Both the position numbers and the translations under genes were made by a program. The notes beneath the pieces are model-generated. The model worked only from the letters and a program-made list of their open reading frames with translations, was not told where the DNA came from and did not search any database. Below, in pieces: positions 30,511 to 35,488 of a stretch of 35,488 nt of DNA. Numbering within the stretch: the first letter of the stretch is position 1; every line of letters begins with the position of its first letter. The DNA lies in IMG/VR virus record IMGVR_UViG_3300010354_000260, positions 1 to 35,488 of that record, one strand, 5' to 3'. This stretch comes from a virus.

Positions 30511-30683
30511 AACTTATTGCACGAAATGGTGAAGTAAAGCTTTATTACACAGAGTCTCGTCGGGATGTGTTCGATAATGAGATAAAAGTTGGTTTTGTAG
30601 AGTTCCCCGATGGAAGACGTATTTTTGCCAATATTAATGATGTGCTTTCACGCAATGATTGGAATATAGTTGGACAGTTATGA
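30507..30683 (+). CDS. Small hypothetical protein (58 aa)
   Basis: A 58-codon gene that is easily missed. It starts at ATG 30507 inside the preceding stop (ATGA) and ends TGA 30681-30683, itself overlapping the next ATG at 30680. The product begins M-K-L-I-A-R-N-G and looks like a small beta-rich fold (alternating hydrophobic strands, G-F-V-E-F-P-D-G). Perfect fit in the overlap chain supports it as a real gene. Confidence 0.72.
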   Translation: MKLIARNGEVKLYYTESRRDVFDNEIKVGFVEFPDGRRIFANINDVLSRNDWNIVGQL

Positions 30684-30931
30684 TAATACTGGACGATAGT
30701 AACGATAATGCCGACTGGATTAAGTGGCGTAAATTAGATATTCCAGGAATTAAAACATTTGAAGATGTTGAAAGAATGTTTAAATTTCCAAAACAGCAAC
30801 CGGAACGTGGGCGCGCTATAAGACGTTTTGTTCGTGACCATGTCTGGGTTAATTCAATGCCTCTAGAAGAGCGCAAAAAATTTGATATTGCCATTACTGA
30901 GAGAACAGAAAAAGATGACACGGACGAATAA
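30680..30931 (+). CDS. Hypothetical protein
   Basis: An 83-residue protein. I start it at ATG 30680, which overlaps the preceding TGA, and not at the upstream ATG 30659 that would run through the previous gene. It has a basic central region (R-G-R-A-I-R-R-F-V-R-D) and an acidic C-terminus. Unknown function; it overlaps the next gene by 17 bases. Confidence 0.68.
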   Translation: MIILDDSNDNADWIKWRKLDIPGIKTFEDVERMFKFPKQQPERGRAIRRFVRDHVWVNSMPLEERKKFDIAITERTEKDDTDE

Positions 30932-31415
30932 AAGCATTGATGAATCGCCGGCATGGGTTGAGGAAAGTATTAATTCGTTTGTCGCCGATGCCCCAGATTT
31001 TTTAGCTAAGGCCGCAAATTTAAATTACACAAAACCAGCTCTTAGGGAGAGGCTTAAAAACAGAATTATGGCTGGCTCTAAGGGTGGAAAACCGGGCCAG
31101 TGGTCAGCCAGAAAAGCACAACTCCTCGCGGCGGAATACCAAAAAGCTGGTGGTGGGTATAGGGGTGGCTTAAAGAAGACGCAACGGTCCCTGAAAAAAT
31201 GGACTCGGGAAAAATGGACAACAAGCGACGGCAAGCCAGCCATTCGCAAAGGTGGAACACGGCGGTATTTGCCAGCCAAGGCATGGACGAAACTAACGCC
31301 AGCCCAAAGGCGTGCGACAAATAAAAAGAAGATTCTCGGCAGTCGCCGTGGTGAGCAGTTTGTTGCAAATACAGAAGCAGCAGAGAGCGCTGGTCGCTCA
31401 GCCAGAAAGAACTAG
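30915..31415 (+). CDS. DUF5872-like basic protein
   Basis: A 166-residue, strongly basic protein starting at ATG 30915. The block R-E-R-L-K-N-R-I-M-A-G-S-K-G-G-K-P-G-Q-W then S-A-R-K-A-Q-L-L-A-x-E-Y, followed by W-T-R-E-K-W and R-Y-L-P-A-K-A-W, matches what I recall of DUF5872 proteins found in phages and large DNA viruses. The role is unknown; the charge suggests nucleic-acid binding. A start at ATG 30882 is possible but overlaps more of the previous gene. Confidence 0.72.
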   Translation: MTRTNKSIDESPAWVEESINSFVADAPDFLAKAANLNYTKPALRERLKNRIMAGSKGGKPGQWSARKAQLLAAEYQKAGGGYRGGLKKTQRSLKKWTREKWTTSDGKPAIRKGGTRRYLPAKAWTKLTPAQRRATNKKKILGSRRGEQFVANTEAAESAGRSARKN

Positions 31416-31429
31416 AAAGTCACATTCCA

Positions 31430-31621
31430 ATGGGAGCAAGTCGTTTTAACGAAGATGACGACGAGTATGTAGAGTTACTCCAAGAGTACGAGCGATACAT
31501 GCGCTCTACGCCGGGGGCCTACGAAGACTTTGAGGACTGGCTTGACCTAACATACGGCGACGGACGTAAAAAGAAATTTATCAAGCGCTCACCACGAAGA
31601 ACGAAAGATGAGGACTACTGA
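31430..31621 (+). CDS. Small acidic hypothetical protein
   Basis: 63 residues: an acidic Asp/Glu/Tyr-rich first two thirds and a basic tail. No family recognised. Its TGA stop shares a base with the ATG of the next gene (TGATG at 31619-31623). Confidence 0.65.
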   Translation: MGASRFNEDDDEYVELLQEYERYMRSTPGAYEDFEDWLDLTYGDGRKKKFIKRSPRRTKDEDY

Positions 31622-31800
31622 TGACGATGATTGGCGTAGACGGGAATTTGTCAAACCTTGCAAAGGCAGTCAAGGGCCATGCCGTGTTTCAGAAAAATTC
31701 ACGCAACGACAGGCTAGATATGCAGGCGATATTCGGACACCTCGTGCGAAGGAACAAAAAGAAAGCTAAAGACGATGGACAACAAGACGAATCCGTATAG
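31621..31800 (+). CDS. Small basic hypothetical protein (59 aa)
   Basis: A 59-codon frame beginning M-T-M-I-G-V at ATG 31621, overlapping the previous stop by one base, ending TAG 31798-31800. The C-terminal part is Lys/Arg-rich. It is too short to classify; the overlap chain is the main support. Confidence 0.6.
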   Translation: MTMIGVDGNLSNLAKAVKGHAVFQKNSRNDRLDMQAIFGHLVRRNKKKAKDDGQQDESV

Positions 31801-31939
31801 CATCGTCGCCTCCCTTCACCCCCAGTACTTCTCCATGTCTGATGAGGAGAAGGAAAAGTGGATTCAGTCTCTCCTTGATGACGTGGTTGGCCCGTTAGGT
31901 TCGAACGACGAGCCAACCACGCCAAAAATCGAAGACTAG
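31775..31939 (+). CDS. Small hypothetical protein (54 aa)
   Basis: A 54-codon frame from ATG 31775 to TAG 31937-31939, overlapping the previous gene by 26 bases in another frame. The product begins M-D-N-K-T-N-P-Y and contains S-M-S-D-E-E-K-E-K-W-I-Q-S-L-L, a pattern common in short phage proteins. It ends convergently with the minus-strand gene, both stops lying in the same CTAG. Confidence 0.6.
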   Translation: MDNKTNPYSIVASLHPQYFSMSDEEKEKWIQSLLDDVVGPLGSNDEPTTPKIED

Positions 31940-32187
31940 GAAGACTTCCTGGTTGCCTTCTTCTTGGGCGACGAGGAGTCACTCTGCTCGGTCAGCAGGG
32001 TGTTCATTTCCTGTTCGCAGATGGCTGCGAATTCCTCTTCGTACCTGCTCTTGAGCACCAGATGAGCCCTCCTGCGAGCCTCCTGGCGAACTGCGTTGAG
32101 GGCCTTTGCCTTTGCCCTCTGCTCTTCGGTGTGACGAGGCCGTCCTCGCCCCATCCCCTTTTCCTTCAGCTTGCTGTATTCCGACAT
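31936..32187 (-). CDS. Small basic protein with AT-hook-like motif
   Basis: 83 residues starting at ATG 32187, which has a good ribosome binding site (AAGGGAG about 7 bases upstream). It contains G-R-G-R-P-R-H, the core of an AT-hook, within a basic helical protein ending K-K-K-A-T-R-K-S-S. It is probably DNA-binding. The open frame extends to 32244 but without a ribosome site. It lies downstream of ssb, behind the ssb terminator, so it should have its own promoter within 32188-32285. Confidence 0.72.
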   Translation of the reverse strand: MSEYSKLKEKGMGRGRPRHTEEQRAKAKALNAVRQEARRRAHLVLKSRYEEEFAAICEQEMNTLLTEQSDSSSPKKKATRKSS

Positions 32188-32285
32188 TTGTATCTCCCTT
32201 CGAGGTAGGTTGGCAAAACTATATCTTGTTCCACTGAAGAACACAACATCAGTAGTCGGTTAAAAAACTGTGGCAGTAAATGCAG

Positions 32286-32326
32286 AAAACCCGCCCCCTG
32301 TACCACGGAGGGTACCTGGAGCGGGC
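32286..32326 (-). terminator. Rho-independent terminator after ssb
   Basis: On the minus strand, starting about 20 bases past the ssb stop, a GC-rich stem (CCCGC pairing with GCGGG, inner GTACC pairing with GGTAC, a bulge between, loop of about 6 bases) is followed by TTTT. The T-run occurs only on the minus strand, so it terminates ssb. The rest of 32188-32347 holds no other recognisable feature. Confidence 0.8.
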
Positions 32327-32347
32327 TTCCCAGGGGGTTCTGTCGGG

Positions 32348-32830
32348 TCAGAACGGCTCTTCCCTGTCTGAGCCCGAGCCCGCCATCGCTGGCGAAGTCG
32401 ATGGCCTCGTGCGACGCTGCTGGCCCTGCTGTGCCTGTCGCGGTCCTGCGCTTGTCTGGGAACCTGCTCCATCCTGTCGCGTTCTACGCTCCAGCGTTTC
32501 AATCGACTTTGTGGCGATACCGATTTCATCGGCGACGAGCTCGACGATGCTTCTCTTCGCGCCGTCCTTGTCCTCGTACGACCTCTGCTCGAGTCGACCG
32601 TGAACAACGACCGCAATTCCCTTTTCCAGCGAACGGGCCGAGTGCTCAGCGAGGTAGCGCCATGCCACAACATTGAAGTAGCTCGTCTTGTCCTGCTTCT
32701 CATTGTCCTGGTCATACCACACGTGGCTAGATGCGATGCCAAATGTCAGCCTCGCCTGCCCGCCGGTTGTGAATGTCAGCTCTGGGTCTGACGTCAAATT
32801 GCCTATGATTGTTGTTGGCGCTAGGTTCAT
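32348..32830 (-). CDS. ssb: Single-stranded DNA-binding protein
   Basis: A 160-residue SSB that coats single-stranded DNA at the fork. The N-terminal 105 residues are a typical OB fold (I-G-N-L-T-S-D-P-E-L, Y-F-N-V-V-A-W-R, L-E-K-G, V-V-V-H-G-R-L), then a Gln/Arg/Ser/Pro-rich disordered tail ending D-R-E-E-P-F, a variant of the usual acidic D-D-x-P-F tip that recruits partners. AAGGAG lies 5 bases before ATG 32830. It is divergent from the gene at 32888. Confidence 0.95.
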   Translation of the reverse strand: MNLAPTTIIGNLTSDPELTFTTGGQARLTFGIASSHVWYDQDNEKQDKTSYFNVVAWRYLAEHSARSLEKGIAVVVHGRLEQRSYEDKDGAKRSIVELVADEIGIATKSIETLERRTRQDGAGSQTSAGPRQAQQGQQRRTRPSTSPAMAGSGSDREEPF

Positions 32831-32871
32831 CTTTTCTCCTTAATTTCCCTGCGTGTTGGATTAGACATTAG

Positions 32872-32883
32872 CACCAGCTGGTG
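32872..32883. promoter_or_regulatory. 12-bp perfect palindrome, possible operator
   Basis: CACCAGCTGGTG lies in the 57-base gap between divergent ssb and the gene at 32888, four bases before that gene's ATG, where it would cover the ribosome site and a promoter. A dimeric repressor (WhiB or one of the ribbon-helix-helix proteins) could bind here. One copy was seen; no second copy was noticed in the window. Confidence 0.4.
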
Positions 32884-32887
32884 TAGC

Positions 32888-33127
32888 ATGTCAAACATGT
32901 CCCCCCAGAATTTCAGCGAGCCAGAACTACGTCTTAAAATTGCAGATATATTATTAGACTGCATTTTAAAGCTAACAGGAAATGATGAAAACACATCAAT
33001 GGAGCCATATGAGTGGCTTGTTGATGCCATCATAAGGTCAATGAACATGGAAATCCTGGGCGTCAACGATAAGGGTGAGATAGAGGCAACAATACGCCTG
33101 TCTGACCCAATCGACATGTACCTATAG
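32888..33127 (+). CDS. Hypothetical protein
   Basis: A 79-residue helical protein of unknown family. ATG 32888 or 32897 are both possible; neither has a Shine-Dalgarno sequence, so translation may be leaderless. It begins a plus-strand run that continues with the nuclease-like gene at 33145. Confidence 0.65.
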   Translation: MSNMSPQNFSEPELRLKIADILLDCILKLTGNDENTSMEPYEWLVDAIIRSMNMEILGVNDKGEIEATIRLSDPIDMYL

Positions 33128-33144
33128 ATGGTCGCAGTAACCGC

Positions 33145-33594
33145 ATGGAAAATAGAAGCAATTTTGATATCGCCGGCCGCTCATTTTCAAGCGATTTGGC
33201 ATTCGGTCATATTGGCGAAAACCTCGTCGTAAATTTTCTCGACGCCATATCTGATGGTTCATTCGAAGTGAAAACCGACAGATACAGAAATGGTCGTATG
33301 GTTGTTGAGACCGACCAGAACCCCCGGGCAGCGGTTGACGAGGACGGAAACCCCATATGGGTGAAGAGCGGAATAAACGTCACGACCGCCAAATGGTGGG
33401 TATATGTTTTTTCCGAGTACGGAGCATTTGTGTGTGTCGACACAATGCGACTGAAGAGATACCTAAGGCACAATAAAAAACTGTTCAACGAGAACACTAA
33501 AATAAATTTAGGTAACAGCGAAAATCCTGCGCGGGGATTTCTTCTCATGTCCAACCATGTCGCCGATTTGCTAACTGGGCGTGAGTACGACTAA
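33145..33594 (+). CDS. PD-(D/E)XK nuclease-like protein
   Basis: 149 residues. The pattern F-G-H-I-G-E-N-L-V (helix with a Glu), then D-G-S-F-E-V-K-T-D (the D ... E-x-K catalytic strand), then a later strand and helix matches the PD-(D/E)XK nuclease fold of resolvase- and restriction-type enzymes. It probably cuts or processes DNA during replication or recombination. The match rests on the motif and predicted topology only; a non-catalytic relative is possible. Confidence 0.6.
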   Translation: MENRSNFDIAGRSFSSDLAFGHIGENLVVNFLDAISDGSFEVKTDRYRNGRMVVETDQNPRAAVDEDGNPIWVKSGINVTTAKWWVYVFSEYGAFVCVDTMRLKRYLRHNKKLFNENTKINLGNSENPARGFLLMSNHVADLLTGREYD

Positions 33595-33605
33595 GGTTTA
33601 CGCCT

Positions 33606-34019
33606 ATGCAGACATTTGTCCCCTACCCAGATATCCGCGAATCAGCCATAGTGCTTGACAGGCAAAGGCTCGGCAAGCAAAGAGTGGAGACATTCCAGCT
33701 CCTGCGGGCAATATCAAACGAGTCACTCGGCTGGAGGAATCACCCGGCAGCAAAAATGTGGCGTGGACACGAATCTGGCTTAGTTGCCTATGGACTGGCT
33801 GTCTGCACCGAGTGGATTTCCAGAGGATACAAAGACACGTGCACCGAGAAGATTTTGGCTTATGGAGAACCGGATGAAAACAACATGCCGGCGTGGTGGG
33901 GGGATGAGGCTGTACACTCATCCCATAGGGCAAACTTGTTGCGCAAACTCCCCGACCACTACCGTCAGTTTGGTTGGACAGAGGACCCATCAATGCCCTA
34001 TGTATGGCCAGAGCTGTAG
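33606..34019 (+). CDS. MSMEG_6728-family protein (pyrimidine dimer glycosylase-like)
   Basis: A 137-residue protein beginning M-Q-T-F-V-P-Y-P-D and containing L-D-R-Q-R-L-G-K-Q-R-V-E, W-R-N-H-P-A and M-W-R-G-H-E, the conserved blocks of a family found in actinobacteria and phages that is related to the pyrimidine-dimer DNA glycosylase (T4 DenV-like) group. Likely role: recognition or repair of damaged DNA; direct evidence for this branch is lacking. It starts 11 bases after the preceding stop. Confidence 0.82.
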   Translation: MQTFVPYPDIRESAIVLDRQRLGKQRVETFQLLRAISNESLGWRNHPAAKMWRGHESGLVAYGLAVCTEWISRGYKDTCTEKILAYGEPDENNMPAWWGDEAVHSSHRANLLRKLPDHYRQFGWTEDPSMPYVWPEL

Positions 34020-34046
34020 AATTCAAGGACAAACCAGGAGAAAGAC

Positions 34047-34385
34047 ATGCCAGTAGAGCTAACAAAAGACACATATGATGAATTCATTAACGCGGCTAGC
34101 ACCCCAGTAATTGTGGATTTCTGGGCACCATGGTGCGGGCCATGCCATCGACTATCTCCAGCCATAGAGGACCTGTCCGTGGAGATGGCAGAGGAAGTAT
34201 CCTTCGCCAAGGTGAACATTGATGATTTTCCCGAGCTGGGTGCTCGCCACGAGATTAGGTCAATTCCGGCGCTAATCCTTTTTAAGGGTGGCGAATACAT
34301 TGGTCGCATACAGCTCAGCGGAAGTTTTGCCAAACAGAACGTCCAAGACCACATCCGAATAGCCATCGCTGGCGACAGCAACTAA
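34047..34385 (+). CDS. trxA: Thioredoxin
   Basis: 112 residues with the active site W-A-P-W-C30-G-P-C33 and the cis-proline loop R-S-I-P-A-L. AGGAG lies 8 bases before ATG 34047. It should reduce disulfides, and the obvious client here is the class II ribonucleotide reductase at 89-2014, whose C-terminal cysteine pair needs thioredoxin. Length is typical for the family. Confidence 0.96.
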   Translation: MPVELTKDTYDEFINAASTPVIVDFWAPWCGPCHRLSPAIEDLSVEMAEEVSFAKVNIDDFPELGARHEIRSIPALILFKGGEYIGRIQLSGSFAKQNVQDHIRIAIAGDSN

Positions 34386-34398
34386 AACAGCGATGGCT
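34361..34398. repeat. 11-bp perfect inverted repeat spanning the trx stop
   Basis: AGCCATCGCTG at 34361-34371 is exactly complementary to CAGCGATGGCT at 34388-34398, with a 16-base loop that contains the thioredoxin TAA. There is no T-run after it, so it is not a standard terminator. Its right arm includes the first bases of the tRNA-like acceptor stem. Confidence 0.75.
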
Positions 34399-34471
34399 GG
34401 AGTATCGGCTCACTCTTATAAAGTGTAGAAACCGTAGAGGTGACACGCGGGTTCAAATCCCGCCTCCAGCA
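34396..34471 (+). tRNA. tRNA-like element, possibly tRNA-Ile (TAT), D-arm not found
   Basis: Acceptor stem GCTGGAG/CTCCAGC and a perfect T-arm GCGGG TTCAAAT CCCGC are present, and total length (76) is normal. A CACT/AGTG stem with the loop CTTATAA gives an anticodon TAT with T33 in place, which would read the Ile codon ATA. I cannot draw a normal D-arm: only 8 bases lie between the acceptor and this stem, while about 21 bases follow it. It could be an unusual tRNA, a degenerate tRNA, or a tRNA-like regulatory RNA. Confidence 0.5.
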
Positions 34472-34503
34472 CGATTGGTTACCAATACGATAGGTACAGT
34501 ATC

Positions 34504-34953
34504 ATGACAAAAATGAATTGGGACAAAGCTAAGGCGTGGCAGAAGATGAAGCAACAGCCAAGTTCCCCAAATACAAAATCGCCCACCTTAAAAATGGCCA
34601 CAGAAAAACAGCTGTCTTATCTAAAATCCCTTGGTTACGACGGGACACTTGATTTAACATCGGCCCAGGCATCGGACCGTATTAAGGAAATAATAAAAAA
34701 TAAAATGAATGATAATTCGGCTAACAAAAAAAATTCCGGCCACTACCCAGGAAAAAATAAATTACAAGTCACCCTTATTGGTGGACCGCGCGACGGTGAA
34801 AAAATGTATGTTGGCAAAACCATAAAGTTCGTAACACTCAACGCCAGAACACGTGATGACTTCGATACAGATAATCCAATTCCCCTTTATGTCCAAGTTG
34901 ACTACGCTAAGGGTGATGATGGAAACTTTTACTATGTTGACCCAAACAACTAG
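34504..34953 (+). CDS. Hypothetical phage protein with T-E-K-Q-L-x-Y-L module
   Basis: 149 residues in two parts. Residues about 32-66 (A-T-E-K-Q-L-S-Y-L-K-S-L-G-Y then S-A-Q-A-S-D-R-I) form a short helical module seen in many actinophage proteins, similar to DUF3072. The C-terminal part (L-I-G-G-P-R-D-G-E-K-M then Y-V-Q-V-D-Y) is a small beta-rich module also common in phages. Function unknown. ATG 34513 is an alternative start. Confidence 0.7.
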   Translation: MTKMNWDKAKAWQKMKQQPSSPNTKSPTLKMATEKQLSYLKSLGYDGTLDLTSAQASDRIKEIIKNKMNDNSANKKNSGHYPGKNKLQVTLIGGPRDGEKMYVGKTIKFVTLNARTRDDFDTDNPIPLYVQVDYAKGDDGNFYYVDPNN

Positions 34954-34987
34954 TTTTTTAAAAATCAATCGCTAGAATGGCTGGATA

Positions 34988-35197
34988 GTGAATAAAGAAT
35001 TTGAAAAACTGGTCATCCATTTATCGGCAGAAATGGCCGAACGTCTTCAGAACGCCTCGGAAAAACTCAAGCTTTCCCGCGGGTCAATCATCAGGCAAGC
35101 CCTGATTGAGTTTCTCGGCGATGATGTGTCGCAAAAAAGAAGGACAAACAAGTCAAAAGATGAAACACATAGTCCACGTCCACCAGCAGAAGATTAA
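34988..35197 (+). CDS. Ribbon-helix-helix (CopG-like) DNA-binding protein
   Basis: 69 residues starting at GTG 34988. The pattern L-V-I-H-L-S, then E-M-A-E-R-L-Q-N-A-S-E, then S-R-G-S-I-I-R-Q-A-L-I-E-F-L is a clear ribbon-helix-helix of the CopG/Arc type, which binds DNA as a dimer and usually represses. The tail is basic and probably disordered. A candidate binder of the palindrome near 32872, by inference. Confidence 0.78.
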   Translation: MNKEFEKLVIHLSAEMAERLQNASEKLKLSRGSIIRQALIEFLGDDVSQKRRTNKSKDETHSPRPPAED

Positions 35198-35408
35198 GAA
35201 GAACGAGCCAGCTATAATTGACCGCACCTACAAAGGCTCTACACATCATCGCCGGCTCGAAATTGTCTGCCCTTGTGGCTGTGCTATGGTTGCAGCAGTT
35301 GTAGTGCAGTCAGATATTCCCGATTCATGTGGAGCACGAGTCTGGATAGAAGCCCACGAAACAGGGGCGCTTAGCTCAGCGGTAGAGCAACTCGTTTACA
35401 CCGAGTAG
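35160..35408 (+). CDS. Small phage protein overlapping tRNA-Val
   Basis: 82 residues from ATG 35160, overlapping the previous gene by 38 bases in another frame. H-I-V-H-V-H-Q near the start and S-C-G-A-R-V-W-I-E near the end resemble a small conserved actinophage protein of unknown function; a C-P-C-G-C lies between. The frame does not stop before the tRNA: its TAG at 35406-35408 lies inside tRNA-Val, so the last 15 residues or so are encoded by tRNA sequence. Confidence 0.6.
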   Translation: MKHIVHVHQQKIKKNEPAIIDRTYKGSTHHRRLEIVCPCGCAMVAAVVVQSDIPDSCGARVWIEAHETGALSSAVEQLVYTE

Positions 35409-35436
35409 GTCGGGGGTTCGAGACCCTCAGCGCCCA
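35365..35436 (+). tRNA. tRNA-Val (anticodon TAC)
   Basis: Full cloverleaf: acceptor GGGCGCT/AGCGCCC, D-arm GCTC/GAGC, anticodon stem ACTCG/CGAGT with loop TTTACAC (anticodon TAC, reading GTA and, by wobble, GTG), and T-arm GGGGG TTCGAGA CCCTC with one G-T pair. CCA is not encoded. Confidence 0.96.
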
Positions 35437-35438
35437 CA

Positions 35439-35488
35439 ATGGAAGTTGTTAATATGGATGAAGAGTGGTATTGTGATACTCCAAAACC
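35439..35488 (+). CDS. Start of a further frame, cut by the window end
   Basis: ATG 35439 opens a frame (M-E-V-V-N-M-D-E-E-W-Y) that runs off the end of the window after 16 codons. It starts three bases after tRNA-Val with no clear ribosome site; the second ATG at 35454 is also possible. Too short to identify. Confidence 0.35.
   Translation, partial: MEVVNMDEEWYCDTPK

Noticed and set aside
32260-32742. A 160-codon minus-strand frame overlapping ssb
   Set aside because: It is an alternative frame of ssb; the other frame gives an unmistakable OB-fold SSB with a good ribosome site, and this one is low-complexity Arg/Ser.
34396-34471. tRNA-like element as a phage attachment site
   Set aside because: No integrase or excisionase gene is visible and no second copy of the 3' tRNA sequence was noticed in the window.

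Overview
The window reads as part of the genome of a tailed phage, most likely infecting an actinobacterium. Reasons: a complete WhiB-family iron-sulfur regulator, a family otherwise confined to Actinobacteria and their phages; an MSMEG_6728-like protein; a class II (B12-dependent) ribonucleotide reductase with a thioredoxin; a primase-helicase; SSB; a terminase-small-subunit-like protein; phage-type tRNA genes; and short genes packed stop-on-start. No integrase, capsid, portal, tail or large-terminase gene is visible, so those modules, if present, lie outside the window.

Layout. 1-3100 (minus strand): tRNA-Arg(TCT) just behind a monomeric class II ribonucleotide reductase (nrdJ), then two coupled unknown genes. 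3200-7115 (plus): a Lys/Ala-rich DNA-binding-like protein, a small Cys/His protein, WhiB, a Zn-Toprim-RecA primase-helicase, a TerS-like protein and a ribbon-helix-helix/zinc-ribbon protein. 7163-30055 (plus): one uninterrupted 7630-codon frame, about 65% of the window. 30059-31939 (plus): a chain of seven tiny genes, most overlapping by 1-4 bases or more, one with a DUF5872-like domain. 31936-32830 (minus): a small basic protein and ssb with its terminator. 32888-35488 (plus): an unknown gene, a PD-(D/E)XK-nuclease-like gene, the MSMEG_6728-like gene, thioredoxin, a tRNA-like element, three small genes, tRNA-Val(TAC) and the start of another frame.

The striking element is the giant gene. Its product is a string of unrelated enzyme domains: Nudix hydrolase, DEDDh exonuclease, two HExxH metallopeptidases, at least five ADP-ribosyltransferase (ART) domains plus a sixth ART-like one, a DUF3626-like domain, an unrecognised domain present twice, and others. 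They are separated by a short motif, R-L-S-S-G, that recurs about 20 times with different codons each time, and the C-terminus ends in a variant of it. Motifs fall between domains, not inside them. The simplest reading is a phage polyprotein cut at R-L-S-S-G into about 20 proteins, many aimed at NAD/ADP-ribose chemistry in the host. Large multidomain 'polyvalent' phage proteins are a known theme, and T4 packages and injects the ART Alt; the repeated putative processing site on this scale is the part I would regard as new. Cleavage itself is inference.

How the rest fits: NrdJ supplies deoxynucleotides and is re-reduced by the thioredoxin; primase-helicase, SSB, the PD-(D/E)XK-like protein and the MSMEG_6728-like protein serve DNA replication and repair; WhiB and the ribbon-helix-helix proteins are probable regulators; tRNA-Arg(TCT), tRNA-Val(TAC) and the possible tRNA-Ile(TAT) would read AGA, GTA and ATA codons, which look common in these genes by eye.
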